From the NCBI RefSeq assembly GCF_014705655.1, contig NZ_JACXIY010000012.1, positions 62,001-126,000 of the forward strand: DNA of 64,000 nt, written 5' to 3'. Each line of letters starts with the position of its first letter. The first letter of the stretch is position 1. The notes beneath the pieces were generated by a model that had not been told where the DNA came from, made no database searches, and worked only from the letters and a program-made list of their open reading frames with translations. The position numbers and the translations under genes were made by a program. Positions 47,767 to 56,373 of this stretch are shown one piece after another. The DNA is from Paenibacillus arenilitoris (GTDB lineage: Bacteria > Bacillota > Bacilli > Paenibacillales > Paenibacillaceae).

Positions 47767-47805
47767 TTACTACCGATAATATACCATGTATACTATCGGT
47801 AGTAA
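47767..47805. promoter_or_regulatory. Operator-like inverted repeat upstream of the VOC-HxlR unit
   Basis: Twelve-base perfect arms TTACTACCGATA (47767-47778) and TATCGGTAGTAA (47794-47805) flank a 15-base centre that contains GTATAC. Position and symmetry fit an HxlR-type binding site. Confidence 0.65.
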
Positions 47806-47948
47806 AGTCGTAAACTGAAATGATATGGTTCATTATGGTGCCAGAACTGCAACCAACCGCCAACGGTCTGCAAAAAGCTGTGGATCAAATTAGAGGGAAT
47901 AGTGAATTAGAGATATAATGTTGAAAAATTATCGTACGAAAAAACGAC

Positions 47949-47996
47949 TTGCGTAATAGCTACATAACACGTATAATGTGCTTATGGAAGTTGCAC
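47949..47996 (+). promoter_or_regulatory. Promoter and operator of the Rrf2 gene
   Basis: TTGCGT (47949-47954), a 17-base spacer and TATAAT (47972-47977), then TGTGCTTATGGAAGTTGCAC (47977-47996), an imperfect copy of the TGTGCTT-N5-AAGCACA sites found before the next operon. Confidence 0.65.
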
Positions 47997-48023
47997 TTTA
48001 GTGATATACAGGAGGGAGAAGAT

Positions 48024-48470
48024 ATGAGTAACGCGTCGCGTGGAGTTCACATTGGTCCCCCTCGTCTTAAAATAGCCATTCACTCCGTTGTCTGGTTAGC
48101 TAAAAGTGGCAGTATGCTTAGCAGTGCTACGATAGCGAGTCAAGTCGATTCACATGCTACCTTCCTGCGAAGAGTGATGCAGTCATTAAACCATGCTGGA
48201 ATTGTCGAATCCAAAGGCGGTCGCGAAGGCGGATATTTATTAAAAAAATCGTCCACGGAAATTACTTTAGGAGATATCTATGAGGCAATAAGCAGCTGTT
48301 CTAATGAAGCCGAAGCCGAAGTCGATGTGGATTGTGGAGAAGCTGGAGAACAGTTAGATGTTGAGCTTGAGAAGATTCTCCAAGAAGCCGAAATGAAGAC
48401 CATTGAGCATTTGCGGAATTACACGATTGCCCAATTGATGGATCGAGTCCATTTCTTTAAAGAACAATAA
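48024..48470 (+). CDS. Rrf2-family transcriptional regulator
   Basis: The 148-residue protein has the Rrf2 winged helix (RLKIAIHSVVWLAKSGSMLSSATIASQV ... FLRRVMQSLNHAGIVESKGGREGGYLL). It lacks the three-Cys cluster used by iron-sulfur members; only isolated cysteines (SSCSN, VDCGE) are present, so it is more like YwnA/SaiR-type members. GGAGGGAG precedes the ATG. It probably represses itself and the following two genes through shared operators. Confidence 0.87.
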   Translation: MSNASRGVHIGPPRLKIAIHSVVWLAKSGSMLSSATIASQVDSHATFLRRVMQSLNHAGIVESKGGREGGYLLKKSSTEITLGDIYEAISSCSNEAEAEVDVDCGEAGEQLDVELEKILQEAEMKTIEHLRNYTIAQLMDRVHFFKEQ

Positions 48471-48487
48471 AGCTCGATTGCAATAAT

Positions 48488-48514
48488 AAGTTGCAGCGCG
48501 AATGCAACTTTTTT
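48488..48514 (+). terminator. Rho-independent terminator of the Rrf2 gene
   Basis: AAGTTGC and GCAACTT arms, then TTTT, 18 bases after the stop. Confidence 0.75.
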
Positions 48515-48525
48515 ATTAGAATAAA

Positions 48526-48581
48526 TTGTGCTTGTTATAAGCACAAAAAAATTTAAACGAACTGTGCTTTTCGCAAGCACA
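48526..48581 (+). promoter_or_regulatory. Two Rrf2-type operators
   Basis: TTGTGCTT-GTTAT-AAGCACAA (48526-48546) and TGTGCTT-TTCGC-AAGCACA (48563-48581) are near-perfect palindromes, 37 bp apart centre to centre within one base, in front of the NAD(P)-binding gene. Confidence 0.7.
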
Positions 48582-48599
48582 AATTAGAAAGGAGTCAAA

Positions 48600-49241
48600 A
48601 TGAATATCACTTTATTTGGTGCAAGCGGAGCCATTGGCAAGATCGTGTTGGAAGAGGCGCTAAGAGATACGAATAACACGGTTACCGCATACGTTAGAAA
48701 TCCAGATCGCCTTAAAACGGTACACCCGAATGTAAAAATAATCGTTGGGGAGCTGGGAAATCAGGCCTTAGTTCATCAAGCAATTGAGCATTCGGACGTT
48801 ATCATTAGCACACTTGGTCCAGCATTATCGCGCAAAATAAAAGGAACCCCAGTAGCTGATGGTCATGAAGCCATTATTAATGCGATGAAAAAACTCAATA
48901 AGAAAAGACTAATCACTTTGGCTACTCCTACGCTGCAATCAGATGAGGATAAAAAACAGTTCAGCACCGTTTTCCCTGGAATAATGGCAAAACTATTTTT
49001 GCCCAGTGGTTATCTGGAGATGAAGAAGATGGAGAAGCTTATTAAACATTCTCCACTGGACTGGACTGTCGTTCGAATTATTAATCCAAACGTAAACCAT
49101 CGGAACCAAGAGTATGCCTTTTCGTTCGGTGATAAACCCGCAAAAATGGGAGTATCGCGGGAGAATGTAGGTAAGTTCATGTATCGTGTGGCAAAAGAAA
49201 ATTTATACAGCAAGAAAATGCCCATAATTTTCAATCGATAA
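48600..49241 (+). CDS. NAD(P)H-binding atypical SDR (NmrA-like)
   Basis: The 213-residue protein begins MNITLFGASGAIGKIVLEEAL, the GXXGXXG motif of atypical SDRs, with VTAYVRNPDRL after strand 2 for NADP. There is no YXXXK pair. AAAGGAG precedes the ATG. It is the first gene of an operon with DoxX, behind two Rrf2-type operators. A redox-sensing or quinone/flavin-related role is typical but unproven. Confidence 0.83.
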   Translation: MNITLFGASGAIGKIVLEEALRDTNNTVTAYVRNPDRLKTVHPNVKIIVGELGNQALVHQAIEHSDVIISTLGPALSRKIKGTPVADGHEAIINAMKKLNKKRLITLATPTLQSDEDKKQFSTVFPGIMAKLFLPSGYLEMKKMEKLIKHSPLDWTVVRIINPNVNHRNQEYAFSFGDKPAKMGVSRENVGKFMYRVAKENLYSKKMPIIFNR

Positions 49242-49253
49242 GGAGAGACGTAC

Positions 49254-49565
49254 ATGACTATTTTTTCGATTATTTTGCAAAGTATATTAGTACTCATGTT
49301 CTTAATGGCGGGGTTTGGGAAAGTATCCGGCTCCAAGATGCATGTCGAGGGCTTCAAGCATTGGGGATATCCGCAATGGTTTCGCGTTGTAACGGGTATT
49401 ATCGAACTTGCCGGCACAGCTGCATTAATCGTTGGCTATTGGGAATCCAGCTGGGTAGCCTTGGGCGCGTTAATCCTTGGCATTACAGGTATCGGCGGTA
49501 TTATCACTCATATCCGAGTTAAAGATCCCTTCAAGGATACATTCATGATTCTGTCCTTGCGATAG
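49254..49565 (+). CDS. DoxX family membrane protein
   Basis: The 103-residue protein has four hydrophobic segments and the DoxX signature near the start ([30 protein letters not shown]). AAGGAGAG precedes the ATG, 12 bases after the upstream stop. DoxX proteins are linked to thiol and redox homeostasis. It is co-transcribed with the NAD(P)H-binding protein under Rrf2 control. Confidence 0.83.
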   Translation: MTIFSIILQSILVLMFLMAGFGKVSGSKMHVEGFKHWGYPQWFRVVTGIIELAGTAALIVGYWESSWVALGALILGITGIGGIITHIRVKDPFKDTFMILSLR

Positions 49566-49580
49566 GAAGCCCGCAGCAAC

Positions 49581-49910
49581 TTGTTGAAAAGATTCTCTAT
49601 CAGCATGAGCTTTTTGGTCATAGCCGTTTTATGGGGCAGTTTGACATGGGGGGGACAGCCACTCTCTAAAGTAGCGAAAGCCATAGAACTACTGGCTACA
49701 GAAGTTGCTCCGGTTGTTCGCAGAGAAATTCAAAAGAAACATAATGATTACGCTGCCAGTCGATACGCTTCACGCACAGTTCCAGCAAGCGGGACTTCGA
49801 GCAAAAGATTGTGAGTATTCAACAAAACTTCTCTAATGGCGACTTCGATATCGTAACGGGTGATATCGATAAACGATCTGGTCGTCCAGCGCGAAATCTG
49901 GAATCAATCC
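49581..49910 (+). pseudogene. Remnants of two genes (luciferase-like monooxygenase tail, NmrA-like tail)
   Basis: AIELLATEVAPVVRREIQK around 49660-49740 resembles the end of flavin-dependent luciferase-like monooxygenases. In another frame, NGDFDIVTGDIDKRSGRPAR (about 49833-49892) resembles the C-terminus of NmrA-like SDR proteins. Neither has a start or body. Nothing more is visible up to 50059. This debris marks the boundary between the mosaic region and the GC-rich sugar cluster. Confidence 0.4.
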
Positions 49911-50059
49911 TGTCCGCTTCGTTACCGGCCATCGTCCAACGACGGTCAAATGCCCGGCCCAAGTTCGATAACCTCAGTAAAGCAGCGCTTACATGAGCGG
50001 TGGTACAATGAAGTCGTTGCTACCAACAATGGCGAAAAATCGGGGAAGGCGGCGAAATC

Positions 50060-50824
50060 ATGAAGAGATCCCAGATCGCGGCGCAGTTGTACACGCTAAG
50101 GGACTTTTGCAAGACGGAAGACGACTTGAGACGGACGCTGGGCAAAGTAAGGGAGATCGGTTACGAAGCGGTGCAGGTGTCGGGTGTCGGCCCGATCGCG
50201 CCCGAGGCCATCAAACAAATCGCGGACGAAGCGGGCTTGCGCATTTGCGCGACGCATGTAAGCTTCGAAGCGCTGCAGAACGACTTCGCGGCGGAGGTCC
50301 GGAAGCATAAGCTGTGGAATTGCGGCTATGTCGGCATCGGCTCCATTCCGAAGGAGTACCAGAGCGGCGCGGAAGGGTATGCGGCCTTCGCGCGGGAGGC
50401 GTCCGAGGTCGGACGGCGGCTGAAGGAGCAAGGGCTGCAGTTTATTTACCACAACCATCAGTTCGAATTCGAGAAGTTCGGCGGCCGGACCGGCATGGAC
50501 ATCCTGCTCGCGGAAAGCGACGCCGACGCGTTCGGTTTCGAGCTCGATACGTACTGGGTCCATGTCGGCGGCGTCGATCCGACCGAGATGGTCCGCCGCG
50601 TGAGCGGCCGGATGGGCGTCGTCCATCTGAAGGATCTGGCGATCGACGGCCGTCAGCAAGTGTTCGCGGAAATCGGGGAAGGCAATCTGAATTTCAACGA
50701 AATAATCCAGGCATGCCGCGAGACGGGCGTCGAATGGTACGTGGTGGAGCAGGACGTATGCCGCCGCGACCCGTTCGAGAGCCTGGCAATCAGCTTCAAG
50801 TACTTAACGACTCTCGCCCTGTAA
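50060..50824 (+). CDS. Sugar phosphate isomerase/epimerase family protein (TIM barrel)
   Basis: The 254-residue protein of the AP-endonuclease-2/xylose-isomerase-like TIM barrel fold starts SQIAAQLYTLRDFC and contains the metal-site strands FIYHNHQFEFEKFGG, FGFELDTYWVHVGG, VVHLKDLAIDG and WYVVEQD, which provide Glu, Asp and His ligands. It isomerises or epimerises a sugar or keto-inositol. GGCGG precedes the ATG. A strong terminator follows, so it is separate from the ABC operon. Confidence 0.87.
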   Translation: MKRSQIAAQLYTLRDFCKTEDDLRRTLGKVREIGYEAVQVSGVGPIAPEAIKQIADEAGLRICATHVSFEALQNDFAAEVRKHKLWNCGYVGIGSIPKEYQSGAEGYAAFAREASEVGRRLKEQGLQFIYHNHQFEFEKFGGRTGMDILLAESDADAFGFELDTYWVHVGGVDPTEMVRRVSGRMGVVHLKDLAIDGRQQVFAEIGEGNLNFNEIIQACRETGVEWYVVEQDVCRRDPFESLAISFKYLTTLAL

Positions 50825-50862
50825 ATGCCATCTGTTCGAAACATAGCACGTCCGCTACAACG

Positions 50863-50905
50863 GAAGCCGTTTCTCCAGCCTAATGCTGCGGGAGACGGCT
50901 TCTTT
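50863..50905 (+). terminator. Rho-independent terminator of the isomerase gene
   Basis: GAAGCCGTTTCTCC pairs imperfectly with GGGAGACGGCTTC (50863-50902), followed by TTT. Confidence 0.7.
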
Positions 50906-50935
50906 GCTTGCGCGCCTTGGCAAAAACCCAATAGA

Positions 50936-51018
50936 AGTCCACCAAACCTGACCTTATTCAGATATGGCGGAAGAGCGGCAGCCTTTAAAATAAAAGTAAT
51001 CATAGTCTGCAGCTATGA
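50936..51018 (+). promoter_or_regulatory. Shared regulatory module upstream of the MalF/MalG-type permeases
   Basis: AGTCCACCAAACCT (50936-50949) and the palindrome TCATAGTCTGCAGCTATGA (51000-51018) recur at 56261-56274 and 56324-56342 before the binding-protein gene, at nearly the same separation (64 and 63 bases). The palindrome has TCATAG/CTATGA arms around CTGCAG. Confidence 0.7.
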
Positions 51019-51051
51019 ACCGATATCGCCAGCTTAAGGAAGGAGATCCAC

Positions 51052-52002
51052 ATGACGACTAAGCTTATGGCGCAGGGGCAGTCCCCGCTTCTCGGGAAGG
51101 CGGGCACGCGCTCGCGCAAACAAAAAGCGTTCCTGTATGGCTTTCTGTTTACGCTTCCGGCTACGCTCGGCTTCCTGCTGTTTACGGCGGGGCCGATGGC
51201 GGCAAGCCTATTTCTAAGTTTAACGGATTACTCGATATTCAAGGACGGCATCCGATTCGTCGGACTGGACAATTTCATCCGGCTGTTCACCGAGGATGAG
51301 CTGTTCTGGAAATCGCTCAAGGTGACGTTTTATTTCGTCGTTCTGAAGGTCCCCGCGACGATCATCGTCTCCTTCGCGATCGCGCTGCTGCTTAATATGA
51401 ATCTGAAGGGCAGGGCACTGTTCCGTACGATCGTCTACTTGCCGAGCATCGTGCCGGCGGTCGCGACCTCGATGATCTGGATCTGGCTGCTCAATCCCGA
51501 TCTCGGCCTTGTCAATACGGTGCTGCGCTGGCTCCATCTGCCGACAGGCATGTGGCTGTACGCAGAGAACAGCGTCATACCGTCGATCGTACTGACGACG
51601 ATGTGGGGCATCGGGGGCACCGTCGTTATTTTCCTGGCGGGACTGAGCGGCATTCCGAATCAATATTACGAGGCGATCGAGGTGGACGGGGGAGGATGGC
51701 GGCATAAGCTGTTCCATATTACGATTCCGATGGTCAGCCCGACGATCTTCTTCAATACGATTATGACCATCATCGGCTCGTTCCAGGTATTTAACGAAGC
51801 TTACATTTTGACGCAGGGCGGTCCGAACAATTCCAGCTTGTTCTATATTTTCTACTTGTGGCGCACCGCGTTCCGCGATACGGAGATGGGCTACGCGTCC
51901 GCGCTGGCCTGGGTGATGTTCGTTATTATTATGCTGTTCACGCTGCTCATCTTCCGCACGTCCAAATCATGGGTTTATTACGAAGGGGAGGGCCGTTCAT
52001 GA
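51052..52002 (+). CDS. Sugar ABC transporter permease (MalF/UgpA-like)
   Basis: The 316-residue permease has six helices (first at FLYGFLFTLPATLGFLLFTAG) and the EAA loop EAIEVDGGGWRHKLFHITIP near residue 203. AAGGAAGGAG precedes the ATG. Its stop overlaps the next start (ATGA). With the downstream permease and the binding protein at 56374 it forms a CUT1 importer lacking its own ATPase gene. Confidence 0.92.
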   Translation: MTTKLMAQGQSPLLGKAGTRSRKQKAFLYGFLFTLPATLGFLLFTAGPMAASLFLSLTDYSIFKDGIRFVGLDNFIRLFTEDELFWKSLKVTFYFVVLKVPATIIVSFAIALLLNMNLKGRALFRTIVYLPSIVPAVATSMIWIWLLNPDLGLVNTVLRWLHLPTGMWLYAENSVIPSIVLTTMWGIGGTVVIFLAGLSGIPNQYYEAIEVDGGGWRHKLFHITIPMVSPTIFFNTIMTIIGSFQVFNEAYILTQGGPNNSSLFYIFYLWRTAFRDTEMGYASALAWVMFVIIMLFTLLIFRTSKSWVYYEGEGRS

Positions 52003-52829
52003 ACGAATCGCTAACGAAACGACTATTCGGCTATATCCTTCTGGCGGTCATCTCGATCCTGTTCCTGATGCCGTTCGTCTGGATGCTGCGCAGCTCGCTG
52101 ATGAGCCTGTCGCAAATTTTCGTAATGCCGCCGGTGTGGCTGCCCTCGCCCTTCAAGTGGGATAACTTCACGAGGGCGCTGACGGAGCTGCCGTTCGACA
52201 GGTTTTTTCTCAACACGATCATTATCGTCGCGCTTGGCCTGGCCGGCACGGTCGTCAGCAGCACGATCGCCGCTTTCGGCTTCTCGCGGATCGAATGGAA
52301 GGGCCGCAATATCATCTTTATGATCCTGCTCTCGAGCATGATGCTGCCCGGGGCGGTCACGCTCATCCCGACCTTCATCGGCTGGAAGGAGCTCGGCTTC
52401 TACGATACGTTCTATCCGCTAATCGTGCCGGCCTTCTTCGGCGGCGGCATGTTCAATATTTTCCTGCTGCGGCAATTCTACATGACGATTCCGCGCGACT
52501 TCGACGAGGCGGCCGTCGTGGACGGGGCGACGTATTTCCAAATTTATTACCGGATCATTCTGCCGCTCAGCCGCTCGGCCGTTATCGTCATCTCGCTGTT
52601 CACGTTTCTTGGCACGTGGAACGATTTCTTCGGCCCGCTCATTTATCTTAAATCGGCGGAAAAGTATACGCTCGCGCTCGGACTGCAGATGTTCCAGGGC
52701 ACGTACTCGTCCCAGTGGGACTTGCTGATGGCGGCGTCCGCGGCCGTCATTCTGCCGTGCGTCCTCGTCTTCCTGCTCGGCCAAAAGTATTTTCTCGAAG
52801 GCATTACGCTGACCGGCTTGAAGGGGTAA
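51999..52829 (+). CDS. Sugar ABC transporter permease (MalG/UgpE-like)
   Basis: The 276-residue permease (FGYILLAVISILFLMPFVWML start; EAA loop EAAVVDGATYFQIYYRIILP; family ending FLEGITLTGLKG) starts at ATG 51999, overlapping the upstream TGA, behind GGGGAGGG. Longer in-frame starts inside the preceding gene have no ribosome binding site. Confidence 0.92.
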   Translation: MNESLTKRLFGYILLAVISILFLMPFVWMLRSSLMSLSQIFVMPPVWLPSPFKWDNFTRALTELPFDRFFLNTIIIVALGLAGTVVSSTIAAFGFSRIEWKGRNIIFMILLSSMMLPGAVTLIPTFIGWKELGFYDTFYPLIVPAFFGGGMFNIFLLRQFYMTIPRDFDEAAVVDGATYFQIYYRIILPLSRSAVIVISLFTFLGTWNDFFGPLIYLKSAEKYTLALGLQMFQGTYSSQWDLLMAASAAVILPCVLVFLLGQKYFLEGITLTGLKG

Positions 52830-52920
52830 CGCAGGTAATTGTTGCCATCCACGGGATTCCGAATCTCCGTTATAATAGTTGGAATACGAAGCGGTTAACC
52901 GCTTACGACGGAAGGGACGA

Positions 52921-54477
52921 ATGACGATGAAGCTGCTTGTTGTCGACGACGAAATCAGGCACCGGAAGGGCATGGTGAACATGATCCGCGCGATCCGGCC
53001 GGACTACAAGCTGTACGCCGCCAAGAACGGGACGGACGCGCTCGAGATCGTGCGGTCCGAGCGCCCGGAGATCGTGCTGACCGACATCCGGATGCCCGGC
53101 ATGGACGGGCTCGCCTTTCTCGAGAATATTAATAGCTTGCCGGAGCGTCCGCGGGTCGTCTTCCTGTCGGCCTACAACCTGTTCGAGTACGCGCAGTCGG
53201 CCATTCGCCATAACGCCTTCGATTATTTGCTGAAGCCGGTTGACCAAGACAAGGTGGAGGCGACGTTGAACCGCATCGAAGCCCAGCTTCATAAGGAGAG
53301 CGGCAGTACCTACAACGCGATTTTGCATGCTTGGCTGAGCGGGCGAGACATGGCCGAGGATAAGGGCGCCATCGCCGCGATCAAGCTGCTGCACGGCGGC
53401 GGGTACGCGGCCGTGACGGAAATTTCAGCCCCGGACGGCCAGGCGGCCGTGCGGCGGATGGAAAGCTACCGGGAGCTGCTCGAGCGGACGCTGTCCCCGT
53501 TCGGCCCCCTGATCACGATACCGGCCGAGTCAAGGGACGGCCGCCGCTCGCGGCTCATTACGCTGATCGAAGCGGGCGAGCTTCCGCAGGAGGAGGTGCG
53601 GCGCGCGCTCCGCTTCGCGGATGCCGACTTCTGGCGCGGCGGCGAGACGGTCGCGCACGGGTTCGGCGAATGGACGGAGCGGCTGCTGACGGGCGCCCCG
53701 GATTCGTACCGGACCGCGCGGCAGGCGCTCGTCTACGCCTTCTACGAAAGCTGGCACGGCATCGTCTGGCATGATGCTTCGTTCGGCAAGGAAGGAAGCT
53801 TCGGGCTGGATACGGAGCTCGTCTATGAGGCGATCGCGCAGCAAGGTAACGAACGGGCCGCCTTCGGCCTGTGCAAGGAGGCGTTCGAGGGGCTGGCGCA
53901 AGGCGGAAGGGCGGACCCGGCCCATGTGCGCAAATGCGCGTCGCTGACCGTCATGAAGCTGAAGAGCCGAACCCGGCATCTGCTCGATCAGGCGGCGTCG
54001 GACCGTCTGAACGAAGCGGCGTTGACCGTCATTCCGGCCAGCCCTTCCTTCGCCGCCGTTCTGCGGACGGTCGAAGAATGCCTTCAGGCGCTTGGCGACG
54101 TTCATAGCCGGTCTAAGCGAGGGCGAGGCGAATTCGTGGCGGAATCCTGCATCAAGCTTATCCAGACGAGGTATATGGACGACCTGACGCTGGAATCCGT
54201 GTCCGAGATGTACCACTTCAACGCCTCCTACTTCAGCACGTTGTTCCGAAGCGCCACCGGCAAGACGTTCTCGGAGCTGCTGATCGAGACGAGGCTGAAC
54301 CGGGCGAAGGAGCTTCTGTCCGACGCCTCCTGCAATTTGAAAATATACGCGATCGCCGAGCAATGCGGCTACCGCGATTCCAAATATTTTTGCCGGTTAT
54401 TCCGCAAGCATACGGGCGTCTCGCCTGAGGTGTTCCGGGGCGCCGCCTTGTCGGGCGCCGTCAAGGGCGTGACGTAA
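52921..54477 (+). CDS. Response regulator with AraC domain (YesN-like)
   Basis: The 518-residue regulator has an N-terminal receiver (KLLVVDDEIRHRKGM; phospho-acceptor Asp in EIVLTDIRMPGMDGL; YLLKPVDQDKVE), a long middle region and a C-terminal AraC pair (VSEMYHFNASYFSTLFRSATG and IAEQCGYRDSKYFCRLFRKHTG). GGAAGG precedes ATG 52921; a second ATG at 52927 is possible. The kinase gene begins on the base after its stop. It presumably activates the surrounding transport genes in response to extracellular sugar. Confidence 0.92.
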   Translation: MTMKLLVVDDEIRHRKGMVNMIRAIRPDYKLYAAKNGTDALEIVRSERPEIVLTDIRMPGMDGLAFLENINSLPERPRVVFLSAYNLFEYAQSAIRHNAFDYLLKPVDQDKVEATLNRIEAQLHKESGSTYNAILHAWLSGRDMAEDKGAIAAIKLLHGGGYAAVTEISAPDGQAAVRRMESYRELLERTLSPFGPLITIPAESRDGRRSRLITLIEAGELPQEEVRRALRFADADFWRGGETVAHGFGEWTERLLTGAPDSYRTARQALVYAFYESWHGIVWHDASFGKEGSFGLDTELVYEAIAQQGNERAAFGLCKEAFEGLAQGGRADPAHVRKCASLTVMKLKSRTRHLLDQAASDRLNEAALTVIPASPSFAAVLRTVEECLQALGDVHSRSKRGRGEFVAESCIKLIQTRYMDDLTLESVSEMYHFNASYFSTLFRSATGKTFSELLIETRLNRAKELLSDASCNLKIYAIAEQCGYRDSKYFCRLFRKHTGVSPEVFRGAALSGAVKGVT

Positions 54478-56262
54478 ATGAGGTTCCGCAGCCGCTTGCT
54501 GATCAGTTATTTGTTTCTTATTCTGCTGCCGCTGCTCGCGCTAGGGACGCTGTTCTACCGGACAAGCCTGAACGTCGTCCGCGAGCAGGCGCAGACAAAC
54601 ATTCTTGAGATCGTAAGGAAGAACAACGAGGTGCTGGACACGAAGCTGCAGCAGATCGAGAAGGGCAGCCGCGCCCTGTTCGTCGACGCGGAGATGTTCG
54701 CCATCTTCGAGAGCCTGAATCCCGCGCGCCAGGACCAGCTGCTGGTGGCGGAGCGACGGGTGAAGGCGATTCTCAGCAAATATTTTTCGATGAACGACGA
54801 TATTTACATGCCGCAATTGTGGACGACCTACTTTACGTTCGGCGGCGATTCGACCAATCGCAAGCTGCCGATGAGCGATCCGACAAAGTCGGCTATTTAC
54901 AAGCAAACGATGGAAAGCGACGGGAAGATGGTATGGACGCCGACCTTCGAATTTTCGCGAATGTTCGATCAGCCCTATCTGTCGGAGGCGGAAATCGATT
55001 ATCGCTACATGTTCTCCGCGTCGCGGCTGCTCAACCTCTCGTATCTCGATTCTTCGACCTTCCGGACGCTCGACAAAAATGTCGAGCGTCCGGCGCTCGT
55101 TATATTATTCAAGGCGGACATGTTCCGCTCGCTGTTCGAGCGCAGCATTCCGGAAGGCTCCGATTATTTCGTCGTGGATGAGGCGGCGGGCACCGTCGTC
55201 GCGCATTCGGACGGCGGGATGGTCGCCGGGAAGCTCGGAGAGGAGTGGGTGGGGCTGCTGTCTGGAAGCGGCACGAAGCGGATGGAGCTTGACGGAGAGA
55301 AGAAGCTCGTCGTCTATGACCGCTCCTCGGTGACGGGCTGGCTGTCGGTCGCCGTCGTGCCGGAGTCGGTGCTGATCGGCGGCCTGGTGCCGACGCTGCT
55401 GACTTCGACGTTCTTGTTCGCCGCCCTGCTCGGCATCATCGCGATTGCGTTCGCCTACGTCATCTCGGCGCGGATTATCGGGCCGATCAAGAAGCTGCTG
55501 GTCGCGATGCGATTCGTCGGGGAAGGCGACTTCCATACGCGGGTGGAGGCGACGAGCAACGACGAGTTCGGCACGCTGCTGCAGAAGTTCAACAAGATGA
55601 ACGACCGGATCCAGACGCTCGTGAAGGAAAACTACGAAATCAAGCTGAGGGAGAAGGAAGCGGAAATCGTCGCGCTCAATATGCAGATGAATCCGCATTT
55701 TCTGTATAACACGTTAAACGTCATCAACTGGATGGCGATCGAGGAAGGACAGCGGGAGGTTAGCAAATCGCTTGTCAGCCTCTCCAGCATGCTGCATTAT
55801 ACGTCGCGGAAGGATTGGGGCGAGGTGTCGCTGGCGGAAGAGCTGGAATGGATGAAAAATTATTTCTACATTACGGCGCTGAGGTTCGAAGATATGTTCA
55901 ACGTCAGCTATGAGCTGGAGCCGGAATTGTTCGACTACAAGGTGCCGCGGCTGCTCTTTCAGCCTTTCGTGGAGAATGCGATATTGCACGGCTTCAAAGA
56001 AGTGGAGGAGGGCGGCCTGATCGCCATCCGCGGACGGATCGCGGACGGAATCCGGCGCTTCGAGATCGAGGACAACGGCAAGGGCATGAGCGGAGACGTC
56101 GCCCGGCGCCTGCTTGAAGGCGAGGCCGCCTCCGTCGGCATAAGCAATACGCTGCACCGGATACGGCTGCAGTACGGCGAGCGGGCGCGGATCGACATCG
56201 CGTCGAGTCCGGGCCAAGGGACATTGATCCGGCTCGACCTTCCCGTCAACAGCCAAGAATAG
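54478..56262 (+). CDS. YesM-like sensor histidine kinase
   Basis: The 594-residue kinase has an N-terminal membrane helix (LLISYLFLILLPLLALGTLF), a Cache-like extracellular sensor, a second helix (about 300-325), a HAMP domain (ISARIIGPIKKLLVAMRFV), the phospho-His region ALNMQMNPHFLYNTLNVINWM and the ATPase motifs FQPFVENAILHGF and DNGKGMSG. It is immediately adjacent to the response regulator, without a gap. It senses a sugar, perhaps through the nearby binding protein. Confidence 0.93.
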   Translation: MRFRSRLLISYLFLILLPLLALGTLFYRTSLNVVREQAQTNILEIVRKNNEVLDTKLQQIEKGSRALFVDAEMFAIFESLNPARQDQLLVAERRVKAILSKYFSMNDDIYMPQLWTTYFTFGGDSTNRKLPMSDPTKSAIYKQTMESDGKMVWTPTFEFSRMFDQPYLSEAEIDYRYMFSASRLLNLSYLDSSTFRTLDKNVERPALVILFKADMFRSLFERSIPEGSDYFVVDEAAGTVVAHSDGGMVAGKLGEEWVGLLSGSGTKRMELDGEKKLVVYDRSSVTGWLSVAVVPESVLIGGLVPTLLTSTFLFAALLGIIAIAFAYVISARIIGPIKKLLVAMRFVGEGDFHTRVEATSNDEFGTLLQKFNKMNDRIQTLVKENYEIKLREKEAEIVALNMQMNPHFLYNTLNVINWMAIEEGQREVSKSLVSLSSMLHYTSRKDWGEVSLAEELEWMKNYFYITALRFEDMFNVSYELEPELFDYKVPRLLFQPFVENAILHGFKEVEEGGLIAIRGRIADGIRRFEIEDNGKGMSGDVARRLLEGEAASVGISNTLHRIRLQYGERARIDIASSPGQGTLIRLDLPVNSQE

Positions 56263-56342
56263 TCCACCAAACCTAATCATGTTCAGGTTTTGCAAGCGCT
56301 TTTTTCATCTTACAATACAAGTATCATAGACTGCAGCTATGA
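56261..56342 (+). promoter_or_regulatory. Promoter with shared palindrome and cre-like sequence before the binding protein
   Basis: TTTGCA (56289-56294), 16 bases and TACAAT (56311-56316) form a promoter. TGCAAGCGCTTTTT (56291-56304) resembles a cre site apart from its last two bases. AGTCCACCAAACCT and TCATAGACTGCAGCTATGA repeat the module found at 50936-51018. The first motif begins inside the end of the kinase gene. Confidence 0.6.
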
Positions 56343-56373
56343 CTTAAATCGCGCAATCGAGAGGGGTACGAAC

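Noticed and set aside
56291-56304. Definite CcpA cre site
   Set aside because: The final CA of the consensus is missing; kept only as cre-like within the promoter entry.
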